A stretch of 64,000 nucleotides of DNA from SFEL01 sp045603585. Its GTDB lineage: Bacteria > Bacillota > Clostridia > Christensenellales > CAG-138. Below, piece after piece: positions 26,010 to 34,817 of this stretch; position 1 is the stretch's first letter, and each line of letters opens with the position of its first letter. The notes below the pieces were generated by a model that did not search any database, had not been told where the DNA came from, and worked only from the letters and a program-made list of their open reading frames with translations. The stretch is taken from NCBI GenBank assembly GCA_045603585.1, contig JAZUMK010000063.1:33711-97710 (forward strand), given 5' to 3'. The translations under genes were made by a program, and so were the position numbers.

Positions 26010-26162
26010 TTACTTGCTTTCCTTAGCGCTTTCGCACTTCTGGTTTGCGATACCGCAGCTGGTCTTGCATGCGGACTGGCAGGAAGTCTGGCACTCGCCG
26101 CAGCCGCCGTTCTTTGCGCTTTCGCACAGGTTACGAGTCTGGATGGTCTTAATATGTTCCAT
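26010..26162 (-). CDS. scfA: SCIFF (six-cysteines-in-forty-five) ribosomal peptide precursor
   Basis: 50 residues: begins MEHIKTIQTRNLCESAK and ends CESAKESK, with Cys at 13, 21, 24, 28, 32, 36 and 43. The CGECQTSCQSACKTSC core identifies it as SCIFF, the almost universal clostridial RiPP precursor. It has seven Cys rather than six; Cys13 is the extra one. Position 37, where I recall the cross-linked Thr in characterised SCIFF peptides, is Gly here (SCGIAN instead of SCTVAN); Thr34 remains. The biological role of SCIFF is unknown. Confidence 0.93.
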   Translation of the reverse strand: MEHIKTIQTRNLCESAKNGGCGECQTSCQSACKTSCGIANQKCESAKESK

Positions 26163-26396
26163 GATGTCACCTTCTATTATAATAGATTATTTGTTTATAC
26201 TTTAGCATACCGCATCAAGCATGTCAACTTGAGGCGAAAAATCTTATGATTATCACGGTGTATTGCTTAACGGCACAATGTATAGTTAAGCTGTTGAAGG
26301 CATTATTATTTTGAATCAATACCGGCTATCACGCCCAAGCACACCCCAAATAATATATCCTCATCCCCCGTGTGATTAATTATCGTGCTGCGTTCC

Positions 26397-26407
26397 TTTT
26401 CGACAAA
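26397..26407 (-). promoter_or_regulatory. Spo0A-binding box (0A box)
   Basis: Minus-strand TTTGTCGAAAA, containing the perfect TGTCGAA core. It lies about 290 bp before the SPOCS gene and 80 bp left of the DnaA-box cluster. Confidence 0.6.
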
Positions 26408-26456
26408 TGCATGATTTATAATTATTCGGCAATACTTTTTTATGCACGACTTTTTA

Positions 26457-26536
26457 ACACTTTTCAACACCTAAAACCCCTTTGAATGTGGATAACCATG
26501 TTGATAACATTGATAACCCGGTGTTTATCCACTCTG
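26457..26536. other. Cluster of DnaA boxes, candidate replication-related region
   Basis: Within 50 bp lie TGTGGATAA (26487-26495, a perfect DnaA box reversed), TGTTGATAA (26499-26507), a weaker CATTGATAA (26508-26516), and TTATCCACT in the opposite direction (26525-26533). TTTTCAACA precedes them. An AT-rich stretch (26537-26600) follows. It sits between divergent genes. It could be oriC, a DnaA-titration site or a DnaA-regulated promoter. The rest of 26163-26696 holds nothing else recognisable apart from the 0A box. Confidence 0.5.
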
Positions 26537-26696
26537 TATATACTGTTATTTATGCATTTTAATCAGCCAATCGTACAATGTAAAAATCCATAATTTATTT
26601 CCGTAGGTCGCAATACCATACATTTTGCCGCACCTTTTGTCATAAGCATATATAACTGACAGACCATTTTTTGACTATTGAGAGGAGCGTTGCGGC

Positions 26697-28157
26697 ATGG
26701 AACTCATATGGAAAGAGCTCCCCGGTGAGCAGATGATATATTCCGGATTATCTCAGGCGGCAGTGGAAGGAGGTATCCCCCTGCCTGAGGGTCACGGCCT
26801 TCAGGAGGTGCTGTCCTGCACAGGCAGCGTTGCCCTTGGCAGCGCCGCGGCCGGTGAGGGCTGCGTGGCGGTGGAGGGCACCGTAAGCGTGGACATAATA
26901 TGCACCGACGGCAATGTGTTTGCCTTTTCCTCCCGGGCGGCTTTTCGCCATGTTATCCCCGCAGAGGGGGTGCAGGAGGGCATGAATGCTCAGGTGCAGC
27001 CCAGCCTTCAGTCCCTTGAGCTGATAAACCAAAACGGCAGGCTGCAGCTCAGCGCCGTGGCGGATATGGCGGTGCTGGTCACAGCCCCGGCCGGCCTTAA
27101 GGTGCTGTCCGGCATATCCGGCGTGGAGGATGCGGAGCAGGATACCCGTGAGCTTTCCCTTGCCTGCCGCTGCGATGAGCAGGCAGGAACTCTGCGTATC
27201 CGGGAGGAGCTGGAAGCCCCCTTCGCCTCTTCGGTACTTTACAGCGAGGTGTGGGCCGGGCTGCGGGAGGTCATTCCCTCATCCGGCGGCATCACCCTTG
27301 AAGGCACGCTGTATATATCCGCCCTTGTGGAAAGCCGCACAGGGGTGCTTAGCCAGCTTTGCCGCGCCGTTCCCTTCAGCGAAACCGTGGAAGGCTCAGG
27401 GCAGGCTCCCATGTGGGGAGAGATCTCCGCCTCGGCGTGGGATGTGCGGGCCTCCGAGGAATTCGGCATGGTCATTGCGGATGTGCGGCTCAATTACAGG
27501 GTATTCGGCCGCAGCTGCGTAAAGGCGGCCGCCGCCGCAGATGTGTTTTCCCCCACCCTGCCCTTTGAATGCCGCCACAGCGCAATACGTCCCTGCTCCT
27601 TCCTGGGCTGCATACATCACCGCCATTCCCTCACCGAAAACGTAATGCTGCCTGAGGGACTTCCGGATGCTCAGCGGGTGATATACACCGCTGCCCGTCC
27701 CCTTATCACCTCCAGCGCCATGGAAAACAGCCGCCTTATGGTGGAGGGTCTGCTGGCTCTCAGGGTGATCTACGCAGGGGAAAGCGGCAGCATATTTACC
27801 TTTAATGAAGATATTCCCTTCTCCATAGAAACATCCGCCCCCGGCGCCACCGATGGCCTTATCAGCGCAAATGTCAGCGCATCCGCCTCCGGCGGCGGAC
27901 GCTCGCTGGAGCTGAGCGGCACAATACTGCTGTCCGCCTGCCTGTATTCCGCGGAAAACGTGACCATTCTTTCCGGCATAGCGGAATGTGAGCCGATAGA
28001 AACTCCCCATGGGCTGATAGGCTACTTCCCCTCCCCCGGCGAAACCCTCTATTCCGTTGCAAAGCAATTCCGCACCGGCCGGGAAAATCTCAGGCGGTGC
28101 AATGCCGACCTTCCCGAGGTGCTTACAGGTGAAGAGAGGATCGTGTTTATCTGCTGA
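26697..28157 (+). CDS. SPOCS (DUF3794) protein with LysM-like C-terminus, spore-surface type
   Basis: 486 residues. Three SPOCS/DUF3794-like beta domains cover about residues 25-420; each shows alternating hydrophobic strands with pairs like LQLSAVADMAVLV and LMVEGLLALRVIYAGE. The last 50 residues (FPSPGETLYSVAKQFRTGRE) match a LysM peptidoglycan-binding domain. This layout is typical of clostridial spore coat or cortex-associated proteins. GAGGAG lies before the ATG. The upstream region contains a perfect 0A box, so sporulation control is plausible. Confidence 0.85.
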   Translation: MELIWKELPGEQMIYSGLSQAAVEGGIPLPEGHGLQEVLSCTGSVALGSAAAGEGCVAVEGTVSVDIICTDGNVFAFSSRAAFRHVIPAEGVQEGMNAQVQPSLQSLELINQNGRLQLSAVADMAVLVTAPAGLKVLSGISGVEDAEQDTRELSLACRCDEQAGTLRIREELEAPFASSVLYSEVWAGLREVIPSSGGITLEGTLYISALVESRTGVLSQLCRAVPFSETVEGSGQAPMWGEISASAWDVRASEEFGMVIADVRLNYRVFGRSCVKAAAAADVFSPTLPFECRHSAIRPCSFLGCIHHRHSLTENVMLPEGLPDAQRVIYTAARPLITSSAMENSRLMVEGLLALRVIYAGESGSIFTFNEDIPFSIETSAPGATDGLISANVSASASGGGRSLELSGTILLSACLYSAENVTILSGIAECEPIETPHGLIGYFPSPGETLYSVAKQFRTGRENLRRCNADLPEVLTGEERIVFIC

Positions 28158-28214
28158 CGCAGTAAAAGCAATGGTTAAGGATTATTTATCCAAACCCACT
28201 ATTCCACATTAAGC

Positions 28215-28246
28215 AAAAAGCCTCTGCGAAAATCGCAGAGGCTCTT
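28215..28246. terminator. Bidirectional terminator
   Basis: GCCTCTGCGA/TCGCAGAGGC stem with an AAA loop and A/T runs, between the convergent SPOCS and AEC genes. Confidence 0.9.
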
Positions 28247-28251
28247 TATCG

Positions 28252-29190
28252 TCACAGTATCATCATCAGCACCGGTATTACCGCGAAGGCCAGCAGCGTG
28301 GAAATAGTTGCGCCCTTGGCGGCGTATTGTTCATCCGCTCCAAGGCCGGAGGCCTGTACCGTTACCTGGGTCATGGTGGGCATGGTCACCTCAACGATGT
28401 AGGTATCGTGGGCAATACCGGTAAGGCCAAAGGCCATACACAGCGCCATGCACAGAAGAGGAGATGCTATAAAGCGCATTATCATGGTGGTGGGCAGACC
28501 CCGCTCCAGCTTTACCTTGCCGAGGCCGGTTTCATACATTACAAAGCCGGAATAGATAAGCCCCAGAGGAGACACCATGTTGCTCATGTATTTGGTATAG
28601 CTCATTACAAAGCGGGGTAGCTGAATATCCAGCGCCAGCAGCAGCATGCCTATCACTATGCCTATAAAGGGAGGATTCTTCAATATTACCTTTAGGCTGG
28701 ACAGGGAAAAGCCGCTGCCCTCAACGGCGGAACGGCGAATAAGCCATACGCCCACCGTCTGGAAAAACAGCGTGTTCATCACGTAATACCACATTACATA
28801 AGGTATACAGGTTTCACCGAACAGCTCAAGGCACATGGGATAGCCTATGAATACGGAATTGGACAGGCTGCACATGGTGATAAATACGCCGGTCTGCTTT
28901 TTGGGCAGCTTCAGCAGCCTTGCAAGCAGCGCCGCAATTACCGTAAGCAGGCCGATATTCAGCATGGGTACAGCTATCAGCGCCCCCGCTCCGCGGAACA
29001 TCTCACGGGAAAAGTTGGTCTGTATGCTGTTTATGCACATGAAGGGCATAGCCACCCATATGATCAGCTTGTACATCATGGGCTTATGCTCGGGCTTTAT
29101 CCAGCCCTTGTATCCCATGAAATAGCCTGTTGCCATTATCAGCATTACCACCAGTACGGCGGATACGGAATTTAAAAAAGTACTGAGCAT
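28252..29190 (-). CDS. AEC-family (auxin efflux carrier) transporter
   Basis: 312 residues with about ten hydrophobic helices in two inverted halves, as in AEC/malonate-type carriers. Family traits are GYKGWIKPEHKPMMYKLIIW in the first half and NSVFIGYPMCLELFG in the central region. The carrier probably exports or exchanges an organic acid; substrate unknown. AAAGGA precedes the ATG. It is a single-gene unit ending at a strong shared terminator. No regulator is adjacent. Confidence 0.88.
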   Translation of the reverse strand: MLSTFLNSVSAVLVVMLIMATGYFMGYKGWIKPEHKPMMYKLIIWVAMPFMCINSIQTNFSREMFRGAGALIAVPMLNIGLLTVIAALLARLLKLPKKQTGVFITMCSLSNSVFIGYPMCLELFGETCIPYVMWYYVMNTLFFQTVGVWLIRRSAVEGSGFSLSSLKVILKNPPFIGIVIGMLLLALDIQLPRFVMSYTKYMSNMVSPLGLIYSGFVMYETGLGKVKLERGLPTTMIMRFIASPLLCMALCMAFGLTGIAHDTYIVEVTMPTMTQVTVQASGLGADEQYAAKGATISTLLAFAVIPVLMMIL

Positions 29191-29365
29191 TGATATTATC
29201 CTTTATGCATGTATTGTTCTTTCATTTCCAAAAAGCCCGATAAACCACGGATTTTTCCACAATCCATATTTATCTGATTATATGTTATTTCGCCATTTTT
29301 TCTTTGTCAAGGCTGCCCCCTGATACTTTTCCCCATATACCTGAATATTGCACGTTTTTTCACTC

Positions 29366-29409
29366 TTGACATAAAGAAAAACGCCTGTATAATGTGAGAG
29401 TAACTCTCA
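29366..29409 (+). promoter_or_regulatory. Promoter and Fur-type operator of the zinc operon
   Basis: TTGACA (29366-29371) and TATAAT (29388-29393) with a 16-bp spacer. The perfect palindrome TGAGAGTAACTCTCA (29395-29409) covers the start point, and a further TTTGTGAGAA half-site follows. Binding by the Fur-family protein encoded next would block transcription. Confidence 0.75.
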
Positions 29410-29451
29410 ATTTGTGAGAATGCACCATTCCCCATTAAAAAGGTGATTTTT

Positions 29452-29853
29452 ATGTATAAAACCATGCAGTACAAGGCCCTTAGGGATTTCTTCCGCACCG
29501 CCCCCAAGGAGCAGTATTCCTCCGACGAAATAATAGAAGCCCTCTGCGCCGATGGCTCCCTGGGCAAAAGCACCCTCTACCGCCAGCTCAGCCGCATGAC
29601 GGAGCAGGGAGAGCTGCGCCGCTTCCATGAGGGCAAGCGGGTGCTGTATCAGTACGCCCATCAGCACAGCGGCTGCGATGAGCATTTTCATCTTAAGTGC
29701 CGGGGCTGCGGCAGGCTTATCCACCTCTCCTGCGATCAGGTATCCGGCCTTGCCCGGCATATAGCCTCTGCCCACGGCTTCACCCTTGATTTAAGGGAAA
29801 GCATACTCTACGGCCTGTGCGATGGCTGCGGCGGAAAGGATGTCTCATGCTGA
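29452..29853 (+). CDS. Fur-family metal regulator, probably zinc-responsive (Zur)
   Basis: 133 residues. A winged-helix N-terminal domain (STLYRQLSRMTEQGELRRF, the recognition-helix region) is followed by a dimerisation domain with HQHSGCDEHFHLKCRGCGRL and a terminal LCDGCGGKD, giving the two CxxC pairs of the structural zinc site. Being first in an operon with znuA, znuC and znuB makes Zur the best call over PerR or Fur. The start is the ATG at 29452 (AAAGGTG upstream). Its stop overlaps znuA by 7 bp. The palindrome in its own promoter implies autoregulation. Confidence 0.9.
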   Translation: MYKTMQYKALRDFFRTAPKEQYSSDEIIEALCADGSLGKSTLYRQLSRMTEQGELRRFHEGKRVLYQYAHQHSGCDEHFHLKCRGCGRLIHLSCDQVSGLARHIASAHGFTLDLRESILYGLCDGCGGKDVSC

Positions 29854-30803
29854 AGCGGCTCATCCTTCCCCTCCTTGCCCTGCTGATGCTCACGGGCTGC
29901 ACTCCCCCTATGGATACAGAGGATTTCACCATAATCGCCACTGCCTTCCCCGCCTATGACTTTGCCCGCCAGATAGCGGGAGAGCATGCGGATATACGTA
30001 TGCTGCTTTCCCCCGGCGCGGAGGCTCACTCCTTTGAGCCCACCCCAAGGGATATGATAGACATACAGAACTGCGATCTGTTCATCTATGCCGGGGGCGA
30101 AAACGAGGCATGGGTGACCGACATGATATCCTCCCTTGAAATTGACCAAAGCAAGGTGCTCTCCATGCTCAGCGTGGTATCTCCCCTTTGCGAGGAAACA
30201 GTTGAAGGCATGGAATCCGACCATCACCATCACGATGAATCCTGCGGCCATGACCATGACCATCAGCATACCGAGGGCTATGACGAGCACGTCTGGACAT
30301 CCCCCAAAAACGCTGCCCTCATATGCCGCGCCATAGCGGACAGGCTGTGCCAGGCAGACCCTGCCAACGCCGCAGATTATTCCGCCCGCTGCGCCCTTTA
30401 CCAAGCCCGCCTCAATAAGCTGGATACGGATATCCGCGCCGCAATCGGCGGAGCAGAACGCCGCACCCTTGTTTTCGGGGACAGATTCCCCGTCAGGTAT
30501 TTCACCGAGGAATACGGCCTTGAATATTTCGCCGCCTTCCCCGGCTGCTCTGCGGATACCGAACCCTCCGCCGCAACCATCGCCTTCCTTATAGATAAGG
30601 TAAAGGAGCTGAATATCCCCGTGGTATTCTCCATCGAGCTTTCCAACGGCCGCCTTGCCGCCGCCATCGGGGAAGCTACAGGAGCAAAGGTGCTTACCTT
30701 CACCTCCTGCCATAACCTTACAAAGGAAGAGTTTGAATCCGGCGCAACATATATCTCCCTCATGGAAAACAATCTTGCAAACCTTAAGGAGGCCCTGCAC
30801 TGA
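29847..30803 (+). CDS. znuA: Zinc ABC transporter substrate-binding lipoprotein ZnuA
   Basis: 318 residues. A lipoprotein signal peptide ends in MLTGC. The cluster-9 binding protein fold follows, with PGAEAHSFEPTPRD (metal His), a His/Asp-rich loop (HHHHDESCGHDHDHQH, about 129-144) typical of ZnuA, DEHVWTSPKNA (second metal His), and a third ligand region in FGDRFPVRYF. It captures extracellular zinc for ZnuBC. The start ATG lies inside the end of the Fur gene. Confidence 0.93.
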   Translation: MLKRLILPLLALLMLTGCTPPMDTEDFTIIATAFPAYDFARQIAGEHADIRMLLSPGAEAHSFEPTPRDMIDIQNCDLFIYAGGENEAWVTDMISSLEIDQSKVLSMLSVVSPLCEETVEGMESDHHHHDESCGHDHDHQHTEGYDEHVWTSPKNAALICRAIADRLCQADPANAADYSARCALYQARLNKLDTDIRAAIGGAERRTLVFGDRFPVRYFTEEYGLEYFAAFPGCSADTEPSAATIAFLIDKVKELNIPVVFSIELSNGRLAAAIGEATGAKVLTFTSCHNLTKEEFESGATYISLMENNLANLKEALH

Positions 30804-30804
30804 T

Positions 30805-31509
30805 ATGCCCCTTCTGACCTGCGAAAACGCCGCCCTTGCCTATGACGGCAGGGTGGTCATATCCGGCCTTGATTTCTCTGTGGAGCAGGGGGATCTGCTT
30901 TGCGTTACCGGAGAAAACGGCGCGGGAAAATCCACCCTCATAAAGGGGCTGCTGGGCCTTATAAAGCCCAAGGCCGGCCGCATATACACAGGGGACGGCC
31001 TTATGCATAATGAAATAGGCTATCTCCCCCAGCAAAATAAATTCCACCACGACTTTCCCGCAAGCGTTGAGGAAGTGGTGCTTTCCGGCTGCCTTAATTC
31101 CATAAGCCACCGCCCCTTTTACAAAAAAGCGGAAAAGCAACGCGCCGCATACAATATGCAGCGCCTTGGCATTTCCTCCATTGCAAAGGAATGCTACGGC
31201 CAGCTTTCCGGCGGCCAGCAGCGCAGGGTGCTTCTGGCCCGCGCCCTCTGCGCCACCCATCGCCTTCTTCTGCTGGACGAGCCTGCCTCCGGCCTTGACC
31301 CCATCGCCACCGCAGAGCTTTATAAGATAATCACCCACCTGAACCACAACGACGGCATCACCGTAATAATGGTATCCCACGATATCCCCGCCGCCGTATC
31401 CATGGCAAAGCACATGCTGCACCTTGGCAACGGCTCCATATTCTACGGCACCCCTGAGGAATACAAAATAACCTCCACCGGCTCTGCCTTCTTGGGAGGC
31501 GGCGCATGA
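30805..31509 (+). CDS. znuC: Zinc ABC transporter ATP-binding protein ZnuC
   Basis: 234 residues. Walker A is GENGAGKST, the Q-loop is in YLPQQNK, the signature is LSGGQQRR, Walker B is LLLLDEPASGLD, and the switch His is in MVSHD. It powers zinc import through ZnuB. The start directly follows the znuA stop (one base apart), and its stop overlaps znuB by ATGA. Confidence 0.93.
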   Translation: MPLLTCENAALAYDGRVVISGLDFSVEQGDLLCVTGENGAGKSTLIKGLLGLIKPKAGRIYTGDGLMHNEIGYLPQQNKFHHDFPASVEEVVLSGCLNSISHRPFYKKAEKQRAAYNMQRLGISSIAKECYGQLSGGQQRRVLLARALCATHRLLLLDEPASGLDPIATAELYKIITHLNHNDGITVIMVSHDIPAAVSMAKHMLHLGNGSIFYGTPEEYKITSTGSAFLGGGA

Positions 31510-32327
31510 TACAGACAATGACCGCAATGTTTTCATATTCCTTTATGGTGCGCGCCCTCATCGTAGGCGTGCTGGTTTCGGTATCCGCTGCGCTGCTGGG
31601 CGTAAGCCTTGTATTGAAGCGTTATTCCATGATAGGCGACGGCCTTTCCCATGTGGGCTTCGGCGCCCTTGCCATAGCCGCCGTAACAGGCACCGCGGAG
31701 CTTGCGGTTGCCATACCCGTGGTTGTTATCGCCGCAGTGCTGCTGCTTCGCATCAGCGAAAACGCCCACATTAAGGGCGACGGCGCCATCGCCCTTATCT
31801 CCACCGGCTCCCTTGCCCTTGGCGTAATGGTGATATCCACCACCACTGGGGTAAATACCGATATAATGAACTACCTTTTCGGCAGCATTCTCGCCATGAG
31901 CGGCCCGGATGCCACCCTCAGCATTGTGCTGTCCGCCGCTGTTCTCATCCTTTTCCTGCTGTTTTACAACAGAATGTTTGCCGTCACCTTTGACGAAGGC
32001 TTTGCCCGGGCAACCGGCTCCCCCGCAGGCAGCTACAATACCCTCCTTGCCTGCCTTACCGCTGTTACCATAGTGCTGGGCATGCGCATGATGGGCGCGC
32101 TGCTCATCTCCAGCCTTATCATATTCCCACCCCTCACCGCCATGCGCCTGTGCAAAACCTTCAAGGGCACGGTCATATGCTCCGGCGTGCTGTCTGCGGT
32201 GTGCTTCATTATAGGCATGTTCATCAGCTTTTTCTTCTCCACCCCCACCGGCGCCAGCGTGGTTGCGGTGAATATAGCGGCCTTTGCGCTGTTTGCGCTG
32301 ATCGCACATGTTAAAACGCTGAAATAA
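31506..32327 (+). CDS. znuB: Zinc ABC transporter permease ZnuB
   Basis: 273 residues with about eight membrane helices of the ABC-3 permease family; GDGLSHVGFGALAIA in the first third is the conserved cytoplasmic coupling motif. It is the last gene of the Fur-znuACB operon and ends at an intrinsic terminator. A manganese-type substrate cannot be wholly excluded, but the His-rich ZnuA favours zinc. Confidence 0.92.
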   Translation: MIQTMTAMFSYSFMVRALIVGVLVSVSAALLGVSLVLKRYSMIGDGLSHVGFGALAIAAVTGTAELAVAIPVVVIAAVLLLRISENAHIKGDGAIALISTGSLALGVMVISTTTGVNTDIMNYLFGSILAMSGPDATLSIVLSAAVLILFLLFYNRMFAVTFDEGFARATGSPAGSYNTLLACLTAVTIVLGMRMMGALLISSLIIFPPLTAMRLCKTFKGTVICSGVLSAVCFIIGMFISFFFSTPTGASVVAVNIAAFALFALIAHVKTLK

Positions 32328-32336
32328 TACAAAAAA

Positions 32337-32372
32337 ACAAAGGACGTATCAAATCACCGATACGTCCCTTTT
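32337..32372. terminator. Terminator after znuB
   Basis: GGACGTATC/GATACGTCC stem with an 8-nt loop and A/T runs; it also serves the convergent GH5 gene. Confidence 0.87.
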
Positions 32373-32384
32373 ATTTACTTTGTT

Positions 32385-34577
32385 TTATCTGGACATTATC
32401 TCCCTGAAGAATGCGTCCATTGAAAGGTTTATATAGTAGGGGCTGTTGGGAAGGTCTAAATATTCAATACCTTCAAGGTAGGGCGCAGGGGTTGCCAGCG
32501 CATATCTGCCTATGTATTCAAAGCACCATGCAAGGCCGTACTTTTCGAAGGTATCTATCTGGTTTCGGAACATATCCTCCACCACTTCCTGCCGCATGCC
32601 TGTGGCCATGGGGTCTCCGCTTTCAAAGAAGCCGCATTCCCCCACCATCACGTCCACGCCGTATTTTTCGCCAACGGCGATAAGGTCAAGCAGGGTCTGT
32701 CCGTTCTGCTCAATATGCTCAAGGCCAAGGGTACTTACACAGCTGCCGTCCTCATTCACGGTGATCTCCGCCAGCATGGTGCCTTTCCACCAGTCATTCA
32801 GCATACTCATGGAAGTCACAGTTCCGTCAGGGAAGGTCAGACTGATATCAGACATGGTAAAGCAGGAGCCTTCCGGGCAGGATATTTCAAAGCTGTCCGC
32901 CCCTTCGGGTATAGTTACCGTTACGGTTTTATCCACGCTGATATAGTCCGTTGCTTCATCGTAGGTATATTCTTCCATACCCTCATAAAGGGTCTGCCCT
33001 GCAGCGGAGATCTTCATTACGGTATCAAACCATGAAATGTCCAGAACAGTGACAGACAGCTCAGCGCCGCCCACGGCTCCGCTGAATTTCAGCGCGCCCT
33101 TTGCTTCATCGTGAAGGTTTTTATCCCAATAGTTTGGCCCGTAGATATGGGCATTGGTAATACAGCCGGTTCCTTTAAAGTTCTCATAGAATCCCGGTTC
33201 TGCGGCTTCCTTTTCCGGGGTCACAACGGAAATACCGTCAAGATTGTAATAATGATAGGACAGGGCGCAGCCAAGCTCCGCCATAGTTGCTCCGGTCACT
33301 TCCTGACTGCCGGTATGCACGTCCGCAACTATCACACGGTCGGGAGTTGCTTCCCGTATGGCGGCAACCGCATCCCCCAGACCCCATACATAATTTGCAT
33401 CGTCGGTGGGGTCACATTCGTTCATCAGGTTGAAGCTGAGATAGTTATTGGGAATATCGGCATATCTCTTTGCCAGCATCCGCCAGAACTCGGTTACGGT
33501 ATCCCGCACCGCTTCATCGTGAAAGACGGTATTGCATCTGTTGAACCACTCTCCGTCCTCCTGATTGTTGAAATCAAGATTTGGCACATCGTTAAACACC
33601 AACTGCATATGGATATCCCGCTCCATGCACCATGAGATGATATCATCCAGCTGCTCCATGCGGGAAAGGTTCACCTTGCTGTCAAAGGTGTGGTCAGGGC
33701 CCTGTAAATAGCTCCAGGCCACATACATATGGACAAAGTTTACGCCTAAATCCTTAAGGTAATCAAAATTGCCCTCTGCTATTGTGTCATCGGGATTGTT
33801 GCTGAGGGCCCAGGCAAACATGCTGCTGAAAGAAATATTGCAGCCCTTCCAGTTGGGCAGGTCCTGATTGGTGGCGTCGGGCAGGGTGGTTTCGCCTGTG
33901 TACAGGGCAGGGTCAATGGTGTGCTTTGCCGCCGCATCATCCGTCACGTCAACATAAACCGGGTCTTTTTCAAATGAACGGGAAAAGTTCAGCACAGTTT
34001 CAACTGCGTCGCTTACCGTTACAGGCTCCGTTGGGCGGAAGGTCCAATCCTCTTCATACAGCTTCATCAGCTTGTCGCCATTTTCAAGGTTATATGCACG
34101 AATAGCATAATTGCAGGCCTCGGTATCGCACAGTTCCCCTATCTGCTGATAATCCGGGCAGTCCCAGATATAGAAACCCTTATATGTTCCGCCCACCTCG
34201 TACCGTACGGCGGATGCACTGAGGGTAAAATTATGTCCTGCGATAACGTCCTGATATACGCCGTAAAGAAGCTGAGCCAGCTCATAGCGCTGCAGCTCGG
34301 CCTTGCCGTCATATTTTTCGGCAAAGGATAAAAGATAGCCGTTGGCATCCTCTTTGCCAAGGACACTCAGCGCATTTTTCATAAGCTTAACTGCATCCTC
34401 TGCCGTAAGGGGGCTGTCGGCCTTTGATGCAAGATTATCCCAGGCTATGCCCGTTTCCACGGCCTGCTTGAAGCTGTCAGACACAGCCATATCTTCCGAT
34501 GCCGCCTGACAGCCTGCGAACAAGCCCGCCGCCATAAAAATAAAAAGTATCAGTGCCGTTATTCTTTTGAGCTTCAT
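32385..34577 (-). CDS. Surface lipoprotein with glycoside hydrolase family 5 domain
   Basis: 730 residues from the ATG at 34577 (AAAGGT upstream). The signal peptide ends at a lipobox AAGLFAGC, so it is anchored outside the cell. Residues about 30-230 form two helical S-layer-homology-like stretches. From about 260 a TIM barrel follows with the acid/base Glu in NLMNECDP (about 387) and the nucleophile Glu in VGECGFFESG (about 646), matching GH5. Between them an insertion of about 100 residues (GALKFSGAVGGAELSVTVLD onward) looks like a beta-sandwich, possibly carbohydrate-binding. It acts on a beta-linked glycan; specificity unknown. Confidence 0.82.
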   Translation of the reverse strand: MKLKRITALILFIFMAAGLFAGCQAASEDMAVSDSFKQAVETGIAWDNLASKADSPLTAEDAVKLMKNALSVLGKEDANGYLLSFAEKYDGKAELQRYELAQLLYGVYQDVIAGHNFTLSASAVRYEVGGTYKGFYIWDCPDYQQIGELCDTEACNYAIRAYNLENGDKLMKLYEEDWTFRPTEPVTVSDAVETVLNFSRSFEKDPVYVDVTDDAAAKHTIDPALYTGETTLPDATNQDLPNWKGCNISFSSMFAWALSNNPDDTIAEGNFDYLKDLGVNFVHMYVAWSYLQGPDHTFDSKVNLSRMEQLDDIISWCMERDIHMQLVFNDVPNLDFNNQEDGEWFNRCNTVFHDEAVRDTVTEFWRMLAKRYADIPNNYLSFNLMNECDPTDDANYVWGLGDAVAAIREATPDRVIVADVHTGSQEVTGATMAELGCALSYHYYNLDGISVVTPEKEAAEPGFYENFKGTGCITNAHIYGPNYWDKNLHDEAKGALKFSGAVGGAELSVTVLDISWFDTVMKISAAGQTLYEGMEEYTYDEATDYISVDKTVTVTIPEGADSFEISCPEGSCFTMSDISLTFPDGTVTSMSMLNDWWKGTMLAEITVNEDGSCVSTLGLEHIEQNGQTLLDLIAVGEKYGVDVMVGECGFFESGDPMATGMRQEVVEDMFRNQIDTFEKYGLAWCFEYIGRYALATPAPYLEGIEYLDLPNSPYYINLSMDAFFREIMSR

Positions 34578-34817
34578 AGTATTACCTTTCTCCGTTTGCA
34601 TGCCGCACAAAACATGAATTGTCATTGCATATTATAGCACTTGAGGAACGAGCCTGTCACTTTCCTCTCCTCGTATATTACATATTGTTGTTTTGTTATA
34701 TTTTTATCCTTTTTTACTTTACTTTTGCGCTGATATCAGATAAGATTTTTATATACGGGCAGCCGTAGTTTTGGTGTGTCCGAAAATATTAAAAATTATC
34801 TCTGCGGAGGAACAGAA

